Part shown: positions 44,563 through 56,950 of the stretch, piece by piece
Position numbering within the stretch: position 1 is the stretch's first letter
Layout: each line of letters opens with the position of its first letter
Assembly: GCF_036323735.1 (NCBI RefSeq)
Contig: NC_086020.1
Location: forward strand, 88,050,210 to 88,114,209
Length of the DNA: 64,000 bases
DNA from: Rattus norvegicus
Lineage: Eukaryota; Chordata; Mammalia; Rodentia; Muridae
Reading direction: 5' to 3'
The notes under the pieces: generated by a model
Databases searched by the model: none
Told to the model about the DNA's origin: nothing
What the model saw: the letters and a program-made list of their open reading frames with translations, nothing else
Made by a program: the position numbers and the translations under genes

Positions 44563-46724
44563 TGAATGGCATGTTCTTGGTGTTCTCTGTGTTGTACTTA
44601 CGGACAATACCATAGGTGAATAGAGATTGTAGGAACACTTGTCGTCCAAAGAGGAGTCCCTTTAAGCTTAGATATGAGAGGTCAGAGTATTGCTGGTTTG
44701 TGATCTTTGATTTGAAACATGGGCAGGAACATAGTGTCATCTCCCTAAAATTCCTAATGATAAGAAATGTGGTTTAAAACAAATGGGAGATCACATTGAT
44801 TTTTGGCTTCATAGTGTCTCTTCCAATTCTCAGAAAAAGTCTATAGATCTGTTTTCACAATTTGGCCACATTTTCAAGGACTTGTGGTCCTGGACCTTTG
44901 TTCTTATACTTTCTTATCAAGGATATAGAAAATGTAAAATCTTGTCCAGTCACTGACAACTTCCCACAAGTAATGAAAAATTAACTTCTTATTCTTTGAA
45001 ATAACAGAGTTCAATTTACAATTAAGACATTATTTCACATCCTTGAATGTAAAAAGCAAGACAAAGTAAAATACTGTGAGGTTTCTCTCAGTGGAACCAG
45101 ATGTAACTTTCCTAAAGCTATCGAAGAGAGCTGAGTACTGTACAAACTTCTGCATAGAGATGCACAATTTTAGACTCATCTCTTCTCTCTAATGCCTTAT
45201 ACCTACCACAGTGAGTCATTTTCTGTGAGTACAGGCCATTGAAATTCACATGACTAAATCATTAGGATCAAATGGCAAATGTCTCCATTGAAGCAGCTTA
45301 CAGAAGAAATGGTGGCATGGCTTTCCAACAAGGTACTTTAGTTACACTCTGTAAAAACACATGTTTGTCTTGTGATATAATCATTTGAGCACCACGAATT
45401 TCCCTATTGAATGGGAGTGTGATTCTTCCGAATTGTTAATATTTCTGCACTCATCCATTTATTTTTACTTAGTACCTCCCTTGTCTCAGGCACTGCCCAG
45501 AGTTACTGGCCTAAGAGAAAACTGAATCTAGGGTCATATCTGTCCAGGACAATGGAAATAGGTCTTAGTGGAGAAACACATGTTGAATCATCAGCAGTAA
45601 CTTCTAAATATGTGCAAATGTAACACTGATAGAAACAGAAATGCTACCACTGATGTCATGCATGACCCTTTGCAAACTATTTCATGAAGAGTAAAAGTCT
45701 GTGCTCTGATTCTTATTTGCAATAAATTCAATTGTACTGCCAGTCATCAGACACTAGATGGAGCCACAAGACACCATATGTTAGTGTTTAGGCCAAATAG
45801 ATACTAGCTAAAACCAAAGCTCCAGGTTGAAAAATTCATTACAGAAATGACACCAAAATTCATGTTTAAAGAGTCATATACCTTTGCAAATCTAAGTGTA
45901 TTGCATACATTCTATGTGGTTACAATTATTTAGCAGGCAATATAAATCTCCAGTTCTCATATTTCATGCACAGTTCATGTGTGAATAGTTACTGTTTTCA
46001 GTGTAAGATTTTATACATGTGAGTCTAATATTTCTTCTAGTAATGAAGATGTTTTCCAATGAGTTACCTTTCATAAGACTTTGAAGAACTGAAAACACTG
46101 GAGAGAACAAAAGTAGAATTATAGTATGAAACTATTTAGTGATTTAAATTTCAGTTGAACAGGAGGAATGATTAAGTGCTCTGTGTATTGGAGCTTAGGA
46201 TGGGAGTTTTCAAGGGGAACTGGGCACTAGGATTCCCTCTCTGAGGGAAAACAAAAACCTAATATCAAAGAAGTTGGAAATTTTAAGAGACTATATTGTT
46301 AATAAATGACAGAATGACAGAATTAGTATCAGGTTGTTGAAGATCAAATATATACCTTAATGTAAATTTTATTTCCTCTTCATATCTCTCTCCTGTCTGT
46401 TTAGTCATCAACTGGTTTTATGATGTAAATTGGGGGGGGGTCTGGAGGCGGGACTGCTTGCTGTCTATCTTCCAAAGGTCTTGGTTTTCATTCCATTATC
46501 ATTTCTTTTGGTACTCTGGATAATTTCCTCCAATCTTATTTTGTAACTTCTTTCAATTTGGTTACCCAGTCTGTTAATTGCCTTCATTCCCCTGATGGTC
46601 TATTTAAATCCAGAGCCTTATTCCTTTGTTGTTCCATATTCAAACCAAGCCTTTGTTCTTACAGATCCCACAGAGAAGGGAGTTTAATGCAGAAATTAAA
46701 TAAGAAGAGAGGATATGGATCAAG
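44563..46724. other. Non-coding DNA, mostly unassigned
   Basis: No gene seen. About 45445-45500 ('catccatttatttttacttagtacctccc ... caggcactgcc') resembles the end of an ancient mammal-wide repeat. A short G run lies at 46431-46440. Confidence 0.35.
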
Positions 46725-46925
46725 GCAACCTGACTTGTATCACAGTAACATTGGTTCCCTGACTATGTATTCTGACATAGGTCACTTGATTTCCCTACTT
46801 TGTTTTCCTCAGTTATTACAAGAAAGTAACACTGGTCACTGCCAACAAATGAAGTCATATGGATTGGTCAGCACCGTACTTTGTATATAGTGAGAGTTGA
46901 GTAAGCGCCATCATCATCACTGTGT
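46725..46925 (+). mobile_element. MIR SINE
   Basis: The blocks 'aggtcacttgatttccctactttgttttcctcag' and 'gtatatagtgagagttgagtaagcgcc' follow the order of the MIR core and 3' end ('gtcacttaacctctctg... cctcag', 'cacatagtaggtgctca'). MIR is an ancient tRNA-derived SINE. The overlapping 110-codon open frame is not a gene. Confidence 0.6.
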
Positions 46926-47949
46926 CATCCTTTATCTGATAGCTCCAAGATCTAAAATTTTTGAGAAATTAATCTGTTATTTGTATGTTGTCCATGGCTG
47001 TTCCTTCCTTACACAGTTTGGGACCTAACTGAGAACTTATCCACCACATGGCTGCTTCCCATGGCTTTCATGTAAACACCCTGGCTGTGAATACAGCCTC
47101 ATCGAGTGTGGTCAAAGTTAATTTTATAGGTCTGGATCAACACCAAGGATCACTTCTGTTTCAGTGGAGCCTTGAATGCGCCCTCTTTCCCATTCTCATA
47201 CAAGTTGGGATTTGATGTTCTGAATTCTTGGGAATAATTTTCCTTCTATGTCCTTTTTGTACTGTCCTGGACCTTAAGGGAGGATGGACTTTCCTTTAGG
47301 TTTAATTCTGAAACATCTCTCAGTACAATATTCCATATTCTATTGCATGATCCACCGCACCTTACTGTCCATCTCTGAGGCCTCAGCACAGCTCAGAAAC
47401 AGTTTTTTTTTGGGGGGGGGGGGGGCTTTATAGGTTTATTTCTTTTCCTGGCTCTGGCATCAATACATGATTTGTTTTAAACTGTGCTTTTCTAGTTTGT
47501 ACTCCGGCCTTCCCTCTGTATATATTAAGTAGAATTATCCTGTTTGGGAAAGAGTGGAGATTGTTTCTTTCTCCTAGTGGCCCAGTCAGCCATGTGGACT
47601 TGAAGTCAACAATTCCACTTGGAATAAAAACCTTCACTGAAAAAGATAAATGATGACGGTAAAACAAACAATGCTGTGCTTAGATAATATGAGCTGTTCT
47701 TCCTTCTGTCTCTCTATGCTGTCCCATTGCATGCTAACAAACAGTCATCAGGCCTATCAAACCTCATTCTAAAATGACCATACAAATTCATCTAAAAAGT
47801 TCATTGTCTTTCCTTTTTATAAACTTTATAAATTTGCCTGTATTTCTTAATATCTTTTATTTAGGTTTTTTGGATATCAGCATTGTCTCCTTCACACCTC
47901 TTTCTCTTTGAAATTGTTTTCTGAAGCACAGCTTAGGTCTCCCTTCTCA
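46926..47949. other. Non-coding DNA with a T9G14 homopolymer
   Basis: No gene recognised. A run of nine T then fourteen G lies at 47403-47425. Confidence 0.4.
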
Positions 47950-48540
47950 GAAGTCATTAGTCACCAATCCACAAGGTGTGTTTGTAGGGGTGGGAGGAGC
48001 AGCCATAAGTAAGACAGCTCAAGTTTATTAGGTGTAAACAAAGATTGTATAGATTTTGGGGAATGGTAGGGATTTCCAGGGTACATGCATGTTATTGGCT
48101 AGAGCTGAGGTGCTTGAAATATTTCACTTACATGATGAAGAATTCCAAGAACCTGTTGGGCAGGTTCTTATCGGAGAGAGAAAATTAAACCTGTAATCTG
48201 TCATAAACTACAAGACTTCCCTCAGAGGTTTGGGGGAGTTATGGACAGGAAGGGTTGATTGGTCATAGCACAATACCTAATTATCATATAGCCAGAGGGT
48301 CCAAGCAGGACTTACATGCTGAATCATGCAGTGCTGGCAGGAAGTTTTATGTGGGGGTCATCCTGTAGATAAGGTCAGGCAACTGTGCTTAGAGACACTC
48401 TCCTGATAAGATCATGCAGAGAAGAGGAAGTCTCACTGTGAGAGGGAGTCATTCATTCATTTTGCACCTAGCACAGAGAGGATATCTGGATATGGTGGAC
48501 TGCAACCTTAAAAGCAGAGTTTTCCAACAACACAGAATGG
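47950..48540 (-). mobile_element. Possible LTR, minus strand
   Basis: Read on the minus strand, a TATA-like 'tctatacaatc' (about 48044-48054) is followed by AATAAA (about 48026-48032) and a C-rich stretch, the layout of an LTR promoter and poly(A) region. I could not find ends with a matching TSD, so the boundaries are approximate and the call is weak. Confidence 0.3.
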
Positions 48541-50371
48541 TCACAGTCTACCCCTGCTCAGATAGCTGCATAACCTAGTGCCTCCAGGCCAGGAAAGGAA
48601 TTTTTTAATTTTAATTGTTAACTTATAAATGCACTATGTAATCATAGTCACTGATGAAACTGAAAGTGAAAAATACATTTACTTAAAAAGATAATTGGTT
48701 AGTTGGATTAGAATAGGGAGAAACTACAAGCATATAACTTGGCATAGGATAGAAGAGACAGAGAAATTCAGGGAAACACCATTCTAACCACAAGTTTTTC
48801 TTGTGGGGATTACAGTGTTTCTGGTATTTGCTGATAAGCTTTTGTGACAAAAAGCAACTAAAAGTTGGTGGCATTGAAACAACTAAAAGCAGGACTGTTA
48901 TCGACATTCATCTAAATGTGCTTGATGGAAAAATTAAGAGAGGCTACAAAGAGAAGATGACATTACATCTCGAACTTGCTATGTGACAAAAGGAAGCAAT
49001 GACATTTTAGTAAGAATAAATGTACATATTATGTCATAGAGACATCATGGAATGGGAAATATCTGAAAATACAGATTGAGAGTGACTGCATTAAGGCTGT
49101 GGGCAGTGGGGTGAAGGGAGACTATAATTTGAGGGTGTACAGCCCTGGACTGTACTTCATGCTAAGAAATGTACAAGATATCCAGAGACACCCACTAAAA
49201 TACAGTGTACACAAGCAGCATGGTGATTCACACACTTCCTGAGACATATTTTCTGGCTAATGGACTTGTGGTAGACTCTTCCCTTCTGAAGTTCCTACAT
49301 GGGAATATAGGGAGAAGTATTTCATTCCTAAAACTGTAATTACATTTCTTACTTCTATCTTAGGAGGGTTTCCAATTCTATACCATGTCTGACACCACAA
49401 CAGAGCTCTAAGAAGACACAATATTTTATTCATACCTTTGTTGCTGGGGCAGATAACCTAGAGATTCAAAGTAGTAGTGTCTCATGACTTTGGAAGTTTT
49501 TTACCAAGATAGGCTAAATTCATTGTTTTAAGTTTTCATGGCAGCAACAGTACGTGACAGAAAGCTATCTTTTATGATAATCATGAAGCAGAAAGAAAGA
49601 GACCAAGGCAACAGGATAGGGGAAATTTTCCCACCTTCAAAAACCATGTCCCCAAAGTCCCCGTTCCCTCAACCATGTCTCCTTCCCCATTACTGCTCAG
49701 TGAAAGCATCAGAGTTAATTCATCCATGAAGAATATTCATGATCCAATTGCTTCCACAAAGCCCCACATCTGAACACATTTCAGTGAACACTTAGTCCAA
49801 TGTAGTATTTCAAACCAAACTGGCTTTTAATTATTTGTCTGTACTTTAGCTCTGAGAGTATGTGACTTGAGAATCTCAGGTCTCTCTTCTGTGAGAAACA
49901 TAGGAGTATTCTGTTACTCACTTCATGGAGTTGCGTAAGGTCAAATGACTTCTGTAAACTCCTACTGGGAAGAGTTAATACAAATAAACTAACAAAAAGT
50001 CCAAAGTTCAAAACGTATTTGGAACACAATAGTCTTTCATCCAAGGATTCTGAATCAGTCAGTGTTTAATCTAAAAGTGATCTCACTGGAAGTTCACTGG
50101 CATTGGGCGTTAGTATTGTTTTCTTGCATCTGTATTAAATAACCATTCCCACAATCTACAAAGAAATTCTAATAGCACTGGACAAACAGGCATTCTGCCT
50201 GTCTGTTACTCCAAAACCTTGGAATCATTCCAGAAATCTAAGCAAACATCATTTTCCCTTCTCTTTTCTTGTCATAATATAGAAATTTGAAAATCATACA
50301 TTTTTTATTTTTGTGAAGTTAAAAGATAGGAGATATTTTGGACTGACTATTACTCTTGTCTTCACAAAAGA

Positions 50372-50378
<7 letters not shown>
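48541..50378. other. Non-coding DNA, unassigned
   Basis: No gene or repeat recognised. Confidence 0.4.

Positions 50379-50426
<48 letters not shown>
50379..50426. repeat. (GA)n microsatellite
   Basis: Uninterrupted GA run of about 24 units, followed 135 bp later by a young L1. Confidence 0.95.
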
Positions 50427-50429
<3 letters not shown>

Positions 50430-50561
50430 GGTAAATGAGCAAATTTAAAGTCACACAACATGGCTTTAAAAATCGAAAAAAAAATGTTACTATTATATAA
50501 GAATCAAGAAGGACAGAGACAGAAAAAGAAAAAGAAAAAAAAGAAATCCAAAGTAGACCTT

Positions 50562-51569
50562 TGGTGCTGGTTCAACTGGAGGTCAACATGTAGAAGAATG
50601 CAGATCGATCCATGCTTATCACCCTGTACAAAATTTAAGTCCAAGTGGATCAAGGACCTCCACATCAAACCAGACACACTCAAACTAATAGAAGAAAAAC
50701 TAGGGAAGCATCTGGAACACATGGGCACTGGAAAAAATTTCCTAAACAAAACACCAATGGCTTACGCTCTAAGATCAAGAATCGACAAATGGCATCTCAT
50801 AAAACTGCAAAGCTTCTGTAAGGCAAAGGACACTGTGGTTAGGATAAAACGGCAACCAACAGATTGGGAAAAGATCTTTACCAATCCTACAACAGATAGA
50901 GGCCTTATATTCAAAATATACAAAGAACTCAAGAAGTTAGACTGCAGGGAAACAAATAACCCTATTAAAAAATGGGGTTCAGAGCTAAACAAAGAATTCA
51001 CAGCTGAGGAATGCCGAATGGCTGAGAAACACCTAAAGAAATGTTCAACATCTTTAGTCATAAGGGAAATGCAAATCAAAACAACCCTGAGATTTCACCT
51101 CACACCAGTGAGAATGGCTAAGATCAAAAACTCAGGGGACAGCAGATGTTGGCGAGGATGTGGAGAAAGAGGAACACTCCTCCATTGTTGGTGGGATTGC
51201 ATACTGGTACAACCATTCTGGAAATCAGTCTGGAGGATCCTCAGAAAATTGGACATTGAACTGCCTGAGGATCCAGCTATATACCCAAAAGATGCCCCAA
51301 CATATAAAAAAGACACATGCTCCACTATGTTCATTGCAGCCTTATTTATAATAGCCAGAAGCTGGAAAGAACCCAGATGCCCTTCAACAGAGGAATGGAT
51401 ACAGAAAATGTGGTACATCTACACAATGGAATATTACTCAGCTATCAAAAACAACGACTTTATGAAATTCGTAGGTAAATGGTTGGAACTGGAAAATATC
51501 ATCCTGAGTGAGCTAACCCAATCACAGAAAGACATACATGGTATGCACTCATTGATAAGTGGCTATTAG
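50562..51569 (+). pseudogene. L1 ORF2 C-terminal fragment, open
   Basis: About 335 codons of ORF2 are open with no stop. They cover 'WCWFNWRSTCRRMQID', 'WEKIFTNPTTDRGLI', the C-terminal cysteine block 'CWRGCGERGTLLHCWWDC' and the final 'MHSLISGY'. Endonuclease and RT domains are absent, so it has no enzymatic role. The frame happens to stay open upstream to an ATG at 50460 through non-L1, lysine-rich flanking sequence, giving a 369-codon chance fusion. Confidence 0.9.
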
Positions 51570-52300
51570 CCCAAATGCTTGAATTACCCTAGATGCCTAG
51601 AACAAATGAAACTCAAGACGGATGATCAAAATGTGAATGCTTCACTCCTTCTTTAAAAGGGGAACAAGAATACCCTTGGCATGGAAGAGAGAGGCAAAGA
51701 TTAAAACAGAGACTGAAGGAACACCCATTCAGAGCCTGCCCCACATGTGGCCCATACATATACAGCCACCCAATTAGACAAGATGGATGAAGCAAAGAAG
51801 TGCAGACCGACAGGAGCCGGATGTAGATCGCTCCTGAGAGACACAGCCAGAATACAGCAAATACAGAGGCGAATGCCAGCAGCAAACCACTGAACTGAGA
51901 ATAGGACCCCCGTTGAAGGAATCAGAGAAAGAACTGGAAGAGCTTGAAGGGGCTCGAGACCCCATATGTACAACAATGCCAAGCAACCAGAGCTTCCAGG
52001 GACTAAGCCACTACCTAAAGACTATACATGGACTGACCCTGGACTCTGACCTCATAGGTAGCAATGAATATCCTAGTAAGAGCACCAGTGGAAGGGGAAG
52101 CCCTGGGTCCTGCTAAGACTGAACCCCCAGTGAACTAGACTGGTGGAGGGAGGGCGGCAATGGGGGGAGGGTTGGGAGGGGAACACCCATAAGGAAGGGG
52201 AGGGGGGAGGGGGATGTTTGCCCGGATACCGGGAAAGGGAATAACACTCGAAATGTATATAAGAAATACTCAAGTTAATAAAAAAATATAATAAAATGTA
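50562..52300 (+). mobile_element. Young 5'-truncated L1
   Basis: It begins inside ORF2 at 'ggtgctggttcaactggagg', has an intact ORF2 C-terminal frame to the stop at 51567-51569, then the rat L1 3' UTR with a G-rich tract (52142-52217) and an A-rich tail (52278-52312). It is very close to the minus-strand L1 at 25363-32153, and both lack the 15 bp that encode 'PLLG' plus one residue. No clean TSD was found, which leaves the left end uncertain by a few bases. Confidence 0.9.
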
Positions 52301-55300
52301 AAAAAAAAATAATATAGTGGATAAGACAGATTTTTACCTTTCTTTCTGTGATTCAACCATTCTTCCTTTTGAAAGAGGGGAAGGAGACAAAGAATAGAAA
52401 GGATAACAGGGTGGGGAAATGGGTGAATTTATTATCTTATCACAGGTAGGTAAAATGATAAGTCGTCCTAGGAGAAAAGCTCTAGGCATCTCACTATTTT
52501 AAACACAGAAGAGAAAATCAAACAAAATAAGCAAACCATTATTTTCATAAAACTTATGAAGAGCACCATTTGCATTTTACTATAAAGGAATAGTCTTCAA
52601 ATAGCATTAACCTCACAGGTGACTATAGACAAAAAGAAGCCAATTAGAGAAGAAACCACACTCTCCCAAGGGGGGCAGAAGCCCAGACATGCAAAGATAA
52701 AGGTAAATATTGAAAATGTCAGGAAGGATGATGCTAACTTAGATAATCACTTCAAGTCAACTGTGATGTCACTTGGGGGATTGTGAAACCAATTTTCTTC
52801 ATGCATGTTGATTATGTAACGAGCTCAGTTGACTTGTGTTTATGTTGCATGTAGTCTGCTAAGGACTACATTACATTCCTCTTTCCTATTAAGTGGGTTT
52901 AATTTCAAATTGTATGGTTTTGTTTTAATCAACATTCAAAACAAAACCAGAGTGAGAGTAAACTACATGTGTATATGCCTTGGCTATTTGCTAAGTTACC
53001 CTTGTATTTTAATGTTCTTAAAGGCAAAGAGCATTAAATATCCTGGCACTTCTACTATACCTATTATTTGCCGATATTGTGTCCAAAATGTGCAACATAA
53101 GCTGTGCCATGGTTGGGTAATTTATAAGTAATGGACAGCAGCCTATTGCATATTTTGCCTGTAGTGATAAAGTACAGTTCATCAAACATAGTGATAATTC
53201 AAAAGGTGTCTAGTTTAAAAGCCTTGTTTGCTGATATATAATCCATCTTTATAACTTAACTGCTAGACCTTTCACTCAGAGTGATATATTTCTCAACTTT
53301 AACTTTATCCTATGAATTATTTTCCTAGAGATACAGTTGAAAATAAAATAAAAGGGCATCAAACCCTGTGAATTAAGATGGCAAAAGCTATGATTTTTCA
53401 GTTCTATTATAGTGGTTTTCAAGTCTGAAATCAAGGTATCAGCATACCTCCAAGGCCTCCACATCCCCCCTTTCAGAATCCTTTCTTCTTTTCCCAGCTT
53501 CTGTGGTTTTGCTGTCAAATTCTGGTGTTCCTGGGCTTGTTAGAGCAGATTTCTTCTTCCATGCCATAGGCCCTCAATGTATATATAGTTTTCCTTTTAT
53601 GAGAACAATGATCATATTAGGTTGTGGCCTCATCCCATTCATTTTAAATAATTATACTCCAAGGTTTCTACTTACAAATGAAGTCTCCTCCAAAGACTGT
53701 AGAAGTTAAAATGTCAACCTACCTATTTTGGGAACATCATGCATGTCACTATACTCTTCATTTATGATCATTAACTGTATGACTTCACGTGATCATCAAG
53801 TATAGTTCACAAACAGATAGTGAATTGTTGCTTAACCGTGTAAGACAGCAGTAGAACAAGCATCTGCATCATAGCACATCTCCCAATACAAGCTTTCCCT
53901 AAATAAAAGATAATATTAGTAACTACTGCTTTACTTAAATATATTTTCTCATTTTGTATTGGTTTTCATCTAGAACCAGAGTTACGTTGCTGTGCAGGCC
54001 TTGCTATGCATGGGTGATGCAGTTACAAAGGGCAACTGGAAGCAGTAGTTAGCATGAGAGACATCCTTGTAATGATGCGCAGGTACCTGTACACTGAGGA
54101 CCTGGATTGGGGTTTTTGTGGCTTAGTTTGTCTTTCCCTTACTCAGTCATGGAGGAAAGAGATTTTCAGGAGGAGTGGGAATCTGGCAAGAAGTAGGTCA
54201 AATATCAAAAGCTGAAGACACTTGTACACAGGAAAACCTAACACATTTGCCTTGCAGGTGAACTGAGCAGCTTCATACCTTGTGGATGAGGTGGCAGAGG
54301 TAATCTAAAGTGCCATTTTTGAGGTCGTAGAAAATGGCACCATGTGAAGGCTGAATTCAGAACTACTGCTTAATTCACCATTGCATGCAGCCTCCAGGCT
54401 GCACTAATCCAATCTCCTGCCTGGCCTCACTGCTCCCAATAACAGGAACATTAGTCCTTGCTCTGTGTTTAAAAAACACATTCTGAGGGGCGGGGTCTGT
54501 GTCCAAGGTCTTTGAGAGGAAACTCATTCTGTGTAGACTACTGATCATCCTAGTTTATGTTTTCTGTTCCTCGGCTGGCAGCTAGCCATGACCAAAGCCT
54601 GTGCTGTTCATGATTTGTCTTTATGTACAGCCATTACTTGCTACCACTGTTCTGTCTTGGGTTCCAGTTACCCCAGAGTCACCTAAGAGTGGTGCATGGA
54701 TGTTCCTGAGGAAACAAGATGTCCACAGCATCCATTCATCAGTCTCTGCATCTTTGAGAGTTATTCAAATAAAATTGTTTCAAGAAATTGTAAACACGGT
54801 ACTTTTAAAAAGCAAACATTTGTGCAAAAAAAGAAAAATGAAGCTGCTGGGGGTTTGTGGTGTTGACTGCAGCTTTTTTGGAAGATAATTACTACACTGA
54901 GCGATTGTCAGCACAGAACACAAAGGCCCTTGTGATCTCATCTGATGAAGTCAGCATTTCTATTGAATTGTAAGCATGCCATTCAGATTCCCAATCCATT
55001 TTTGTCTTTCTGCATTTGCCTGGATGAGTATATTTCATTGCTAATTTTAATCAATTATCTTTTCTTTGATATGTGATTACTCAAATCTTTTTATATAGAA
55101 ATCAAGAGGTCCCTCCAAGGCATTCTACACTGTGGGGAGATAGCAGAGTGCAGGGATTTTACGGTATGATCTTTAGTGCCCACCAGATGTTATTTTCATA
55201 GTGACATTCAATATCTCATCAGTCTCAGTACATTACTAGCAAAATATGGATGAAAGTAATTCCACCAGTTTCTTGGGATATTGGTTGATATTAAAAGAGA

Positions 55301-55738
55301 TTTCATCATTCTTTTATAACACTGAGTCAACAAAACCCAGGAGTGGGGATTTCTCCTGTATCATACCATTCACTCATTTTATGTTAACAGTAATTATAGA
55401 AATCTCTAAGGCTAATAGCTTTAGATACACATTACTGCCCTCACCCTTAAATTACAATTAGTATGTCTCTATATTTTTCACAACTCCTGATTCATCAGTT
55501 GGAAAACAGTTCTTCTAAACTTCTTTTTGGGTCTGTTCATATGCTACTAATTTTTACCTACTTATTATAAAGTATAGAGTTCAGTCAAATGAAAGAGATG
55601 TATCTATGTTATTGACATAGCAGGCTTAATAAAAACGGAATGTATAGAAAACTAAACGATACAGATTTGCAGTGGGAACAGAAGGATCATAAGCTACTTC
55701 TAGCATGCCAGCATAATTGTTTGTTGGTGTATGTGTGC

Positions 55739-55741
<3 letters not shown>
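52301..55741. other. Non-coding DNA, unassigned
   Basis: No gene recognised in 3.4 kb. Short open frames (for example 52829-53131 and 54601-54888) resemble nothing I know. A GC box, GGGGCGGGG, stands alone at 54487-54495, with no sign of a promoter or exon around it. Confidence 0.4.

Positions 55742-55822
<81 letters not shown>
55742..55822. repeat. Compound (GT)n (GA)n microsatellite
   Basis: GT run to about 55779, then a GA run to 55822, without a gap. Same design as at 7869-7943. Confidence 0.95.
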
Positions 55823-55825
<3 letters not shown>

Positions 55826-56734
55826 TTGTTATAAGATTTTATAGTTAACTTTCATTTAGTATCTTTCTGATTCGTTTTTAGGTATGATAAATTTACTTAA
55901 TTTCTCTTTTTAAGGCAGAGATAATTGAGAACAGAAAGGTGCTACAGTTTATATATGAAGTCTTTCCACCAAATGATACATGTGCAGAACTCTTGGTCCA
56001 CAGTTTTTAGATCTAATCATTGAGGGGAAATTGACTCAAGATGTCACTAACACTCATAAAATGTACATCTATATTAACTCTAAAACTATCAAAACTCAGA
56101 AAGTTGAAAAAGAACTCATTGAAAAAAGAAGTGGAAAATATGTAACAGCCAAAGGATGAAGAGAAATGCTGGCTTTTGGGCATGAATTGAATTCATGAAC
56201 TCATAGCAGTTGATTACCTGCACAAAAAAACTATAGATCAATCCAGCCAAAGTTCTAGCATATGTAAAAGAAATGCAGGCCCCATGCCTTACTGAGTTGC
56301 CTCAGATATTACTAATTGACTGGGAGAAAGAGAATAATTCTTTTTCTGAAGATGTGAGCCTCTGGTAGGTTTCCCATGCTCAGGAAGATGGCCCCATTCA
56401 TGTACAGATGAACGCCACTAACAAGACTTTATGAGTTATAGAAAAACTTGAAGTTCTGAGGGGGCCAATTTGAAGTTAACATGGAAGGAGTTGGAGGAGA
56501 TACTTGGAGATTAGATATAATAGTATTTCAACATGTTGAAATATGTATGTATAGATAGAATTCTCAAAAATAAAGGGAAATGTATAAAAGAATGCCTTGT
56601 CCTAACCTGTGGGTTAATCCACATGGATTCATAATTTAAAAGCAATATTGAGAAGAGGTAAAAGTAAAATGTGTCTTATCAGAGGATATATATCATTTTG
56701 GCAAAAGAATAAAGGTTTCATGAAAGGCTATATC
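55823..56734. other. Non-coding DNA, unassigned
   Basis: No gene or repeat recognised. Confidence 0.4.
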
Positions 56735-56950
56735 TTGTTTCTGGATGTTTTTCTATGCTCCTCACTGCCATAAAATGAACATCTCTGCCGCACCTCAGCC
56801 TCCACCATGGTGTTCTGAACCATCACTGGCCCAGAAGCGATAGAGCTAGCTTGCCATGATAGCCTCTAAAAGCATGAATCAAAGTAAGTACTTCCTCCTA
56901 AGTCATCTTAGGTTTTCTCACAAAAGAAAATAAATGACTATTAGAAAAGG
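56735..56950 (+). repeat. Old interspersed repeat remnant
   Basis: 'catgaatcaaagtaagtacttcctcctaagtcatcttaggttttctcac ... agaaaataaatgacta' (with changes) follows the 3' end of a common dispersed repeat, possibly the same family as at 10656-10990. Weak call. Confidence 0.3.

Noticed and set aside
46558..46890. 110-codon plus-strand gene
   Set aside because: Half of it overlaps a MIR SINE and the rest has no recognisable protein.
50500..50561. TSD for the 50562 L1
   Set aside because: I compared the A-rich left flank with the sequence after the tail and found no match longer than a few bases.
54480..54500. GC box as a promoter
   Set aside because: A single GGGGCGGGG in AT-rich DNA without CpG enrichment, TATA or a downstream gene is not enough.
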